The notes beneath the pieces are model-generated. The model made no database searches. It was not told the DNA's origin and saw nothing but the letters and a program-made list of their open reading frames with translations. From Sordaria brevicollis (taxonomy: Eukaryota > Ascomycota > Sordariomycetes > Sordariales > Sordariaceae), in the NCBI GenBank assembly GCA_033439795.1, contig JAUTDP010000009.1:1922001-1986000 (forward strand): DNA of 64,000 nucleotides. The letters run 5' to 3'. Made by a program: the position numbers and the translations under genes. The stretch's first letter is position 1, and the number at the start of each line of letters is the position of its first letter. Below, in pieces: positions 55,331 through 64,000 of the stretch.

Positions 55331-57193
55331 ATGGCTGACCAGGCCAGACCAACAACAGGAGGAGGACCAGGACGGGACAGGCCGCCTCCGCCTATACCGC
55401 AGTCGCCATTGAACACGGCCAACGTGCTGCCTTCCCGCAAGATCGCCAACATCGCAACTACTCCCATCGAGGGCAGGGGCTCCGCCTTCGATGACGAGGA
55501 CCTTCACGCTCGAGGAACCCCTCCCGTCCCCCGCTCCCAGACACACACTCCCGGCCAGCTATCGACCCGAACCCAGATCCAAGACCGTCAGCGCAGACCT
55601 TCAGAGCTATCCAAGGCCTCCGAATTGTCCATCCGCCAGCGCTCGCTTTCATCAGCCGTGAGCGCTGCCGTCAGCGCAGCTTCCTCCTTGACCGTTTCCC
55701 AGCCCATTTACCCGCACGCCGTCCCTCTTCACAAAGCAGCCACGCCGACACCTTCCTCGACAGCCGGCTACCGACAGCCAAGCACCACTCTACCCGACAA
55801 CCGAGATAGCACACATTCCTCCACGGCGACCATAAGTACTGTCGCTACGACACGAGAGCGCAAGGACTCGTCTGCCGGCAGCGGTAAGGAGGCATCATCC
55901 AGGCGTCCGCCCGGCATGCGGTCGACATCCGCCATCGCAGGTAGCGGCCGCCCTGGCGCCTCCTCGGCGTCTTCCTCGGCCGTGGCTCGCGCGAGCGGCA
56001 CACGAGGCGCCCGACCCGGCGCCCAAATGATACACCACGCCCCCTTCCCGCCGCTGGTTGATCCCCGAACCGCCCCGGACGTGCCCCCAGCGCCGTCATC
56101 CGGCATGTACTGGAGCAAGGCGCCCGTGTCAGGAGCATCACACACGGCTCTGCGAGCGCATACCACGACGCTGATCGGGTCCAACGTCTACGTCTTCGGC
56201 GGGTGCGACTCACGGACGTGCTTCAACTCGTTGTACGTGCTGGACGCCGATGCCTTCTACTGGTCAGCTCCGCAGGTGGTGGGCGAGATTCCCGTGCCGC
56301 TGCGCGCCATGACGTGCACCGCCGTGGGCAAGAAGCTGATTGTCTTTGGCGGCGGAGATGGGCCAAGTTACTATAACGACGTCTACGTTCTGGACACGGT
56401 CAACTTCCGCTGGTCCAAGCCCCGCATTCTGGGGAAGGACTTCCCCTCCAAGCGGCGGGCGCACACGGCCTGTCTTTACAAGAACGGCATCTACGTGTTC
56501 GGCGGCGGCGACGGTGTGCGCGCGCTCAACGACATATGGAGGCTTGACGTGAGCGACATCAACAAGATGTCGTGGAAGCTAATATCAGAAGGGTCACCGG
56601 GGCCAGACGATCAATCATCATCGTCGTCGTCGTCAACAGGAGGAAACGGGACAGGCGGCGGTGGAAAGGGCTCCTCAGATGCACGAGCATCAGGGACGTC
56701 TCAACACACTACTAGCGGTGGAGGCGGGGGCGATATCCGGCCTAAGGCGCGCGGCTACCACACCGCCAACATGGTGGGTTCCAAGCTGATCATCTATGGA
56801 GGCTCCGACGGCGGTGAGTGCTTCAACGACGTCTGGGTTTACGACGTCGACACGCACGTGTGGAAGGCCGTCCAGATCCCCGTCACGTACCGCCGCCTGT
56901 CGCACACGGCTACCATTGTCGGCTCGTATCTGTTCGTCATTGGCGGTCACGACGGGAATGAGTACTCCAACGAGGTCCTGCTGCTGAACCTGGTCACCAT
57001 GTCGTGGGATAAGAGGCGAGTCTACGGCCTGCCGCCCAGCGGGAGGGGATATCACGGCGCCGTGCTCTATGATAGTCGGCTGCTGGTCATTGGCGGGTTC
57101 GATGGTGCCGAGGTGTTTGGCGACGTGTGGCTACTGGAGCTGGCTGTTCATGCCTATTATTCGCAGATCAGCCATTTCACGATCGAGGTGTAA
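55331..57193 (+). CDS. Kelch-repeat protein
   Basis: A single-exon 620-aa frame starting MADQARPTTGGGPGRD. Residues 1-240 are Ser/Pro/Arg-rich and likely disordered. About six kelch blades lie from 255 to 610: NVYVFGGCDSRTCFNSLYVL, LIVFGGGDGPSYYNDVYVLD, IYVFGGGDGVRALNDIWRLD, LIIYGGSDGGECFNDVWVYD, LFVIGGHDGNEYSNEVLLLN and LLVIGGFDGAEVFGDVWLLE. A Ser/Gly-rich insertion (about 430-470) separates blades three and four. No catalytic, BTB, RING or membrane segment is present. Kelch propellers are protein-interaction scaffolds; fungal ones often act in polarity or actin control, but I cannot name the partner. The gene abuts the transposon block yet keeps normal codon use and no stops. Confidence 0.88.
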   Translation: MADQARPTTGGGPGRDRPPPPIPQSPLNTANVLPSRKIANIATTPIEGRGSAFDDEDLHARGTPPVPRSQTHTPGQLSTRTQIQDRQRRPSELSKASELSIRQRSLSSAVSAAVSAASSLTVSQPIYPHAVPLHKAATPTPSSTAGYRQPSTTLPDNRDSTHSSTATISTVATTRERKDSSAGSGKEASSRRPPGMRSTSAIAGSGRPGASSASSSAVARASGTRGARPGAQMIHHAPFPPLVDPRTAPDVPPAPSSGMYWSKAPVSGASHTALRAHTTTLIGSNVYVFGGCDSRTCFNSLYVLDADAFYWSAPQVVGEIPVPLRAMTCTAVGKKLIVFGGGDGPSYYNDVYVLDTVNFRWSKPRILGKDFPSKRRAHTACLYKNGIYVFGGGDGVRALNDIWRLDVSDINKMSWKLISEGSPGPDDQSSSSSSSTGGNGTGGGGKGSSDARASGTSQHTTSGGGGGDIRPKARGYHTANMVGSKLIIYGGSDGGECFNDVWVYDVDTHVWKAVQIPVTYRRLSHTATIVGSYLFVIGGHDGNEYSNEVLLLNLVTMSWDKRRVYGLPPSGRGYHGAVLYDSRLLVIGGFDGAEVFGDVWLLELAVHAYYSQISHFTIEV

Positions 57194-58159
57194 GCTTTGG
57201 TGAAAAGGGTATGAGTGGTGTGGCTTGTTTGGTTAGCGCAATTGAGGGTGTTTTTACAATGCATGAAGAAGGTACATGCATCAGATCGGAAGGTTTTATA
57301 GCCAGATATCCTCGATGTTTACAATCTATCTGGTCTGGTGGGATTTTGTTTAGCCAACTCTCACACATTTCAATATGATGTTCATAGATTTAAAGCCACA
57401 TTATTGGCCTGGCCAACTGCCACCGAAAGAATGAAGCAATTTTTTTCTCACGGCCATGACGTTCCAAACACATAGGTATCTGCAAGTCATCTTTATAAAA
57501 ATGGTATATTCTATATCCGTATCGTAGAACAATTTGCCCAGCAAAGACGACGACACATTACATAGTTATGTTCCCGATTTGATAACCCCAGAAATCTAAA
57601 GCTAAAACGCCATGCTATGCAACAAGATCGCTGTGCTGTGGTATGATTTCATCATGATCATTACAGAAGAGAAGAAATCAACACACAAACAAAGCAAGCC
57701 TGTTGCTTTTTCTTTTCCCCCTTTCCAAGAAAGTCCCGAAGTTCCCTCTTTTTTGAGTCGAAAATTAAAACACCGGTGCCAATGCATAAAAAAAGAAAGG
57801 TAGAGTAGAGATGTTGGTTGTAGGTAAAAAAGGTATAATGTGTGGTTTGGTTTCGCGCCGGTGAGAATTTCCGACTAGCCAGCTCGTAGTGACGAATTGT
57901 TCGTCATAAGCACTGGCTATTGATGTTTTCCTCCTCCCTCGCTTGATTTCTGGATTTCCAAAATCTTGGATTTCTCCTCACTCCTTCGTTTGTCGTCCCG
58001 CCATAGCATGTCTTATCATATGCATGCAAAGTGGCAGGGGCGCCGGGAAGGGCGGGTGGATCTGGAAGTGAGAGATGGGAGGGGGAACTAGCATCGCTCT
58101 CTTGTAACCCATGGCAAAAAAGCTGATTAAGACTCGAACTGTCGCAGAGCAAAGCGCGC
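57194..58159. other. Convergent spacer between the kelch gene and rcf2
   Basis: Trailers of two converging genes, A/T-rich in places (57440-57830). No supported gene. Confidence 0.45.
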
Positions 58160-58959
58160 TTAAGCAGAAGCCTTGTTGGCCTCCTGCTGGTGCTGCTGCT
58201 CCTCAAGGGCCTTCTTGTGGGCGAGCCTCTTCTCCTCGGCAGCGACCATATCTACAATCGGAAAAGGTTAGTTAAACGGTCTCCTACAAAGAATACAATC
58301 GGGGAGGAATAAAACATACCCTGCCAGAGGTTCTGACCCTCGTACTCCTCCTTCTTGACCTTCTTCTCGATCAAGTGCTGGTGGGTGGGATCGTTGGGGT
58401 CAACAACCATGACGGTCTCCCACCTGCCCTTGCCGCTCTTGGCATCGGCCGTCTCGAAGGCGGCCGTGGCGATGAGGACGGCGAGCGTCAGGCCCTGGGC
58501 GTACACACGGGCCTGGACGATCTTCTGGCTGGCGCTGAGGTGCTTGCTGCGGTTGACAATGGCCATGGCGGCGCCCATGGAGGCGACCCAGGACGCGAAC
58601 ACGATGCTGTAGCGGTTCTCGCGGCCCCAGTCCATGAAGCGCTGCGAGGCCGTCTCCGAGGCGAGGCGCTCGGCCTCCTGCTTGCGGCGGCCGGCCTCGA
58701 TGTAGTTGTTCATGGGGTCCTTGGCGCGCTGGAAGTTGATGCTGTAGCGCTCCGCCAGGATGATGGCGCCGAAGGTGCCCGACGACGTGACCAGGAAGGA
58801 CTTGAAGGGGAGCGAGAGCTGGCGGATCAGCTGGTACCGCTTCACGCCGAACATGAGACCGCCGAGACCGAGGACGAGACCGGCGCTGCCACCGATCAGG
58901 CCGCCCTTGACGACCTCGGCGTAGTGGGCCTGCTCCTCTTCCTTGCTGATGACCTTCAT
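58160..58959 (-). CDS. rcf2: Rcf2: respiratory supercomplex factor, HIG1 domain
   Basis: Two exons on the minus strand: 58959-58320 and 58251-58160 (243 aa plus TAA), joining NLWQ-D-MVAAEEKRLAHKK. Residues 15-40 and 45-75 are hydrophobic (GLIGGSAGLVLGLGGLMFG; SFLVTSSGTFGAIILAERYS). The HIG1 domain at about 110-175 has RENRYSIVFASWVASMGAAM and SASQKIVQARVYAQGLTLAV with two membrane helices. The C-terminal tail is charged and Gln/Glu/Ala-rich. In yeast, Rcf2 resides in the inner mitochondrial membrane and associates with cytochrome c oxidase and III-IV supercomplexes. The order of an N-terminal helix pair followed by HIG1 distinguishes Rcf2 from the shorter Rcf1. Confidence 0.93.
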
Positions 58960-61217
58960 GGTTGCTGTTGTTGGTGGTGTCGGGTTACCTTTGGTGCCGG
59001 TATTGATGGTGTTGGCTGTATTGCTGTCGTCTTCGTCGCCGTCGCTGGATCGAGGAGGAAGAAGGGTTGAAAGTTGCGTGGGTTAGGAATTCCGTGCGGA
59101 AAGAAAGTTGGTAGATAGGTCTTTAGGTCGATGCTCTGTGTGAAGAGAGGGGGCGACTGTGTTTGTTGTGTTGTTCGTCTGAAACTGAGTTTCGAGTCAA
59201 GAGCTGGGAGATATGAGATGATGGCGTGAGGCAAGCTAACGTAGGAACAAAACTCCGTAGCGAGAATCGGATGGGATGATGTCGACTAGCGCGTGCGGAA
59301 GCGGATGCGTGTGAAATGGTAGGGGTAAAATAAATATGGGGCCGTTTTTTGGGCTTTTGGTCAGCAGCAGCGAATGACGCACACCACCAAAACTGAGCGC
59401 AGTGACAACGGTTGCCGGAAATCTTGGAAATTTGGAGACGGATTGAAAAGCCGCAGCAATCTTTCCTTCGCAATTGATGAACAACACTGCAAAATATCTA
59501 TGACGCTTTTCATGTCGCTCCTGATCAACATCACCTTATTATATAAATATAGCAAAGACTCTCAACACCCAACGATCCTCCATGGGGATGCTCGTTTCAG
59601 TGCTTACTCAACTACGCTCTCCATTCTCTTCCGATATTTCCCTCTCGGAACATTTCGCTACCGAATCCAACAGGAACCTCACGCCATAACGGAAAGCGGC
59701 GACCCGGGGCTGAGTGGGCTGCTAAAAGTGAGCCGCACAGCGAAAGGTAGCGGACCGATGATGTAATGGAAATACCGAACGGGACCTAGTGTCAAAAAAG
59801 CCGCTGCTGCGTATAAACGCCGCCCTATGGAAAATGGGAATAAAAAACCCCGAGACATTCCCGGGGGGGTACGGGACGGCTGACGGCGGGCGAGAACAAC
59901 GATGTGACAGCGGGCAAGCCGGGCACCACCGACAGCCAGAAGGAAGAGGACTGGACCCTGAACACACACACGCTTTCATTCCGGCTGCCAAGCCTTGCAT
60001 GTCAAATGGCAACTGGAGGAATTGACGGACCGCCGCCAGATGTTGGCATTCTCCATCTGAAGACAGACGCCGGGTTAAGGCCGACTGCAACCCATCATGA
60101 ACTTTCCTCAAAGCCGAGCTTCGCTGTTCGTGTCGAATATCCCTTCTTTGTCCATTTCCTTTGGTGTCTGTCTTAAAACCACATGTCCGCATGTTCATCC
60201 ATCGTCTTACAAATCTGAGAAGAAGCCGAAGTCAGAAGAATCTCCTGGAGAGAAAGAGGGTTGTGCTCTCAAATAAGCCCTATCATGTGTAGGTATCGCT
60301 GAAACGGGATGATCCTGTGACAGGCGGGATGCTGCTGGATGAATGAATGACTGGAGTTCCACCTTTCTCGTGAAGTTCCGCGCAACGGCGAACAAGCATT
60401 CCCGGCCCGCCATAATCCAGACGGCTTCGGCGGTTTTGGGACATCTTCTTCAACCCGGAGGGGGATCCTTGTTGCCGCCCGGCCGCCCGAGTTCCTTACC
60501 CAGAAAGGACCGTACCGTTTTACCGTGTTGCCGTCGTCGATACGGAGGTACTCGCCAGTCATTGAAGTGCATTTTCTATAGCGCTGCTTGATGTTTGGCT
60601 TTGACCGACTGCCGGACTGGTTTTAGGTAAACTCGTACACCTTGATCATGTTTCAAAAATATCGAAGAGTACGCCTTTTAGGCATTGCTGATGGGTGTGA
60701 GTCAGACTCATTTATGTACGGGCTTGCTCTACATGTTGAGCGTGCCAAGATGTCGAGTAAGTGTTGGCGTTTCACGGTTTGTATGGTGCAACTGTCTCGG
60801 TTATAGATGGGTTTAATTCATGACAACCAAATCAACATGTTCGGATGGCGATATGTAGACATTCAAGGCACGTACGAATTCTGGATTGCTCTGCCCCCCC
60901 TGCGTAATTCGCTCCATGTATGCATTCCCGCCGGTGAGTTTGACAGCCGCAGCGACCTACATACATACTGCTGTATGAACGGCGAGGTTGACAAAGAAGT
61001 GCATCATGCTTCTGAACCGCATGGCACTGCTGCCGGAAGGTTCTTTTGGGTTTACCAGGAGATGTTCACTCCTCACCTTTCAGCTCCTATGGACAAACCT
61101 CCATCTGAACAAGAGGCATCTGAAAATTAAGGTCTTAACAGGACGAGGAAGTTGCTCACGACAACTGATAGGCAAGGCATCATGGAAGTAGGACCATCAA
61201 GGCAACTTCCTGTGCGG
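58960..61217. other. Gene-poor interval upstream of rcf2
   Basis: The part next to 58959 should hold the rcf2 promoter. Open frames of 60-160 codons (for example a 107-codon plus-strand frame at 60807-61130) show no domain, signal or consistent codon bias. No RNA gene recognised. Confidence 0.45.
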
Positions 61218-61229
61218 GCATCGAGCTTT

Positions 61230-61642
61230 GACCGTGTTTGTTCTCAAAATGTGGCAGTATAGAAGCCTCCATACTGCGCAATCTATACTGTAACAGTATG
61301 GAAATGGCCGCATTTGTTTCCAAAGCAGTATCGATTTAAAATCTAAACCCCCTCCAAATAACTTTGCCCGGGTTAGGGTTATATGTGGTAACTTTTCCCC
61401 TCGGCGCAGTATAATATATACATGCCCTTCCACTTGAGCATGTATATCTGCAGTATAGCCGTCGCGACGTGCTGCTTCAGCGCATCAGCGCCCTGGATTT
61501 CAGCGCTGGTCACTAACAATAAAAAAAATGAAAGGGGGTGTAAAAGGCCGTACTGCGCATGAAGATGATGCTAGGAAAACCTTGGGTATAAATCTATACT
61601 GCGGCATTTCTATACTGTCACGTTTTGAAAACAAACACGGTC
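61230..61642. mobile_element. MITE-like element with 35-bp inverted repeats and many CAGTAT motifs
   Basis: The left end 61230-61264 (GACCGTGTTTGTTCTCAAAA...CAGTATAGAA) and the reverse complement of 61608-61642 agree at about 32 of 35 positions. Weaker inverted similarity (GGCATCG) continues outward on both sides to about 61218 and 61657. The 413-bp body contains roughly ten copies of CAGTAT or ATACTG in both orientations. No coding frame. These properties fit a non-autonomous DNA transposon with subterminal transposase-binding repeats. Target duplication is unclear (TTT on both sides). Confidence 0.75.
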
Positions 61643-61657
61643 TTTATTCCACGATGC

Positions 61658-63290
61658 CATATCGACATCGGTGCTTTTGACATCACCTCGGAATGTACAA
61701 ACCTAAAAGTCTAAATAGGCTTCAAGACCCTGTAAAAGTCTCAAGGCTATCTAGTCCGGGAGCAAATAGTCACATATAAGAGGATGGATGAGCCTAGACT
61801 TCCCCCTCCTCCTTCTCCCTTCAGTTCCAAATTACCTCCCAACCCCATTCGTTCGCCATTCGGTCATTCACCACCAGGCCGAACACTTTCCCCTTGCGTT
61901 GTCCTTTAACCGCTGTTTCATTCTCGACAAGACAAGACAAGGCAAGACCAGACCAGACCAGACGACAAGAAGCGGTGCCGTGGATCATCCTCAACCCCCA
62001 TTCAGACATGTCACATGTGTTCGAGCTTCGAAGGGGGACAACAACACGTATTCATGGCCATTACAGCGTTGAAACTTCGCACCGTTGGCCCTCGCAGCAG
62101 CGTTGGCCAGCTCACCAGTTCAGATTTTGGTAGAAAGCCGCTGTAGCCGCTGGCCCCCCATTTTGACTTTGAGCACTCACCAAGAGGAGTCTAGCTTCTA
62201 AAGTCCGGAGGAGCGGACTGCGGGACGAGGGGAAGGAAAGAGAAAATGAGTCGTGTGCGTGCATCTAAACCCATCCACTTTGTTTTCTAGGTTCCACCTT
62301 GTGAGAAAGTGCCAGCGCCTGGTAGACGCAGGAGGTGTTGAGACCCCTTCGTTCGAAAGGCACGTGAGAGGGTTTGGTAGAGAGGCTTGCACATGACATG
62401 CAAAAATGCCTGTATTTGGCACCGGCGAGAGCCAAACTCACCAGAGGGTGAAGTTCATGCATGCGTTAGACTGTCTGAAATCCATTTAAATGTTCCCTTC
62501 CGTTATGTCGGTGTTGTGACCTTTGATACTTGAGTTTTTCTTGACGAGACCGAGGGAGTATTGGTGTGCCTGTATACGGTTGCAGGTATGGATGTGCCAC
62601 ACATCAGCGCCCAAACCATTGAACATGTTCCCGCTTGCCGCGTGAGAAAGCGTACCGTCCCGCACCTACTGGCCCCGTCCTATAGTCTTGAGTTCTAGGT
62701 GTGCAGAATCAGAGGGTGTGGCCGGCTTTGAATGGATCCTATCCTGAGACGACCAGAGCCAGCGAACCGAAAGCGACCTGATGAACCTGGACGCTTGAAA
62801 TTGAGTTTCGGGAGCCTATATCCAATGGATTTTCATTCCATGTGCGAGCGGGTGAGTGGGTGAGAACTGAAAAGAGAGCGTGAACACGACCATCTCCATC
62901 CTCACCAATCTGAACTTCAGACGGGCAGGCAGGTGGATAGAACTTTTGCAAAGTGTTCTAGAAGATCGACTGTGGAATGAGAGGGGCAGAGAGAGGAGTT
63001 GACGCTCGGGCCACTTTTAATGTGGGGGTCCACCAATGGTAATGGTACTTTTCGTTTCATGCCAATTTTACAATACCACCGCACCTTTTCGTCCCGCGAC
63101 ACCTCAGCTCTCCCCCCCATCCGGGGGGGGTCGTTATCCAGGTCCGCGCAAAGTTCATTTTAGGCAAGTGTTGAGCCATTACGAGCCACCGCACAGACGC
63201 AATAGCAATGTCATTCGGGACTTAGGAGTCCCGTACGCACCGCGCTTACGCAGCGATAAATAAGCGCAAGCGCGGCGCCGATATACGCAA
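61658..63290. other. Gene-free interval
   Basis: No gene supported. Visible are GACAA/GACCA pentamer repeats at 61928-61968 and a C7-ATCC-G8 inverted repeat at 63112-63130. Composition is normal until about 63290. Confidence 0.5.
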
Positions 63291-64000
63291 CCACGGCCGG
63301 TATATTAATAATAATACCGATATTAATATATAAATGGTAAATATGAAGCGGAATATTTAAAATTTTATTAATAGGGTATAAATAATTAAATAAACTTTGC
63401 TTTAAAATTTTAAATTTTGAATTAAAAAGTTGAAAGACTTTATATTAAATATTACGAAATATAATATTGAAATTTAATTTCGTATATTAAAAAGGTATTT
63501 TAAAAATTAAAATAATAATAAAAAAATTTTATTATTAAAAAGTAATTTATTAAATAAAGCTTTTATTTCTCTTTATAATAATACTTCTTAGAGAGGTTTT
63601 ACCGAAGTTATAGCGTTATTCCTTTATAAAAAAGATAATAATATAAAAAAAAGAAATATAAAAAAAAATTATATTTTATAATAATTAATAAAAATATAAA
63701 AAAAAATTATATTAATTCTATTTAATAATTTTACTACCCTTATTACTTTTATCCCCTTTATTACTATTATTATTATTAAGAGCCTTAAACTCTTTACCTT
63801 TATCCTTCTTAGCCGGGGCTATACCGTTAGCAAGGGGGCGTTTATTAAAGAGATTATAATAAATAATAATATACTATAATTATAAAAATTAGCCGAGGTT
63901 TTAATATTCAAAAATAAAGGATATAATTTATAATAATTTCGAAAATACTATATAGGTCATTATTAATATTATTAATATTAATATTAATAATAATAATGCC
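63291..64000. mobile_element. RIP-type AT-rich repeat, continues beyond the window
   Basis: From about 63291 the sequence abruptly becomes TA-rich with very few CA/TG dinucleotides, the same signature as the 44-55 kb block. No coding frame survives. Element type cannot be determined because it runs off the end. Confidence 0.65.

Noticed and set aside
58375..59070. 231-codon frame opposite rcf2
   Set aside because: Antisense of the Rcf2 coding exon.
60807..61130. 107-codon plus-strand frame in the gap right of rcf2
   Set aside because: No recognisable domain, no splice partners, weak codon use; not supportable as a gene.
1..64000. CRISPR arrays, bacterial operators, riboswitches, 5S rRNA genes
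   Set aside because: Nothing of this kind was seen; the DNA is eukaryotic nuclear, and no 5S-like or clean tRNA gene was recognised by eye.

Overview
The window is nuclear DNA of a filamentous ascomycete, most likely a Neurospora-type member of the Sordariales. Three things point that way. Protein-coding genes carry short introns with GTRNGT donors and CTAAC-type branch sites. Gene-bearing DNA is moderately GC-rich and alternates with blocks extremely rich in TA that have lost CA/TG dinucleotides, the signature of repeat-induced point mutation (RIP). The gene content is typical of this group. The species assignment is inference.

Left and middle (about 0.5-42.8 kb) is an ordinary gene region with twelve genes, mostly conserved housekeeping functions: an ELL-type RNA polymerase II elongation factor (+), dynein light chain LC8 (-, six small exons), the five-RRM rRNA-processing protein Mrd1 (+), a TEA/ATTS-domain developmental regulator of the AbaA type (+), a secreted protein whose predicted mature N-terminus is histidine (+), a PPIH-type cyclophilin (-), a purine-cytosine permease (-), the TFIIA large subunit (-), the APC/C activator Cdc20 (-), a kelch-BTB protein (+), peroxin Pex13 (+) and tRNA-dihydrouridine synthase Dus3 (-). 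There are no operon-like groups. Spacers are 0.5-4 kb and hold leaders, trailers, simple repeats and one 436-bp MITE-like element at 25.5 kb.

The block at 44.19-54.92 kb is a nested transposon graveyard. The outermost layer looks like a DNA transposon relic with imperfect GGGG-rich terminal inverted repeats. A Ty3/gypsy LTR retrotransposon lies inside it on the minus strand, with two 306-bp LTRs, a perfect TATAC target duplication, and RIP-destroyed reverse transcriptase, RNase H and integrase. Inside that lies a roughly 1.1-kb insert that largely escaped RIP. The insert carries a long hairpin, a duplicated CACGTG-bearing module, and a tRNA-like head followed by an (AAAT)n-type tail.

At the right end are a single-exon kelch-repeat protein (+, 55.3-57.2 kb) and the respiratory supercomplex factor Rcf2 (-, 58.2-59.0 kb). 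A gene-poor 4-kb stretch follows, with a second MITE-like element (61.2-61.6 kb) packed with CAGTAT motifs. From about 63.29 kb to the window end the sequence is again RIP-type AT-rich repeat that runs off the edge.
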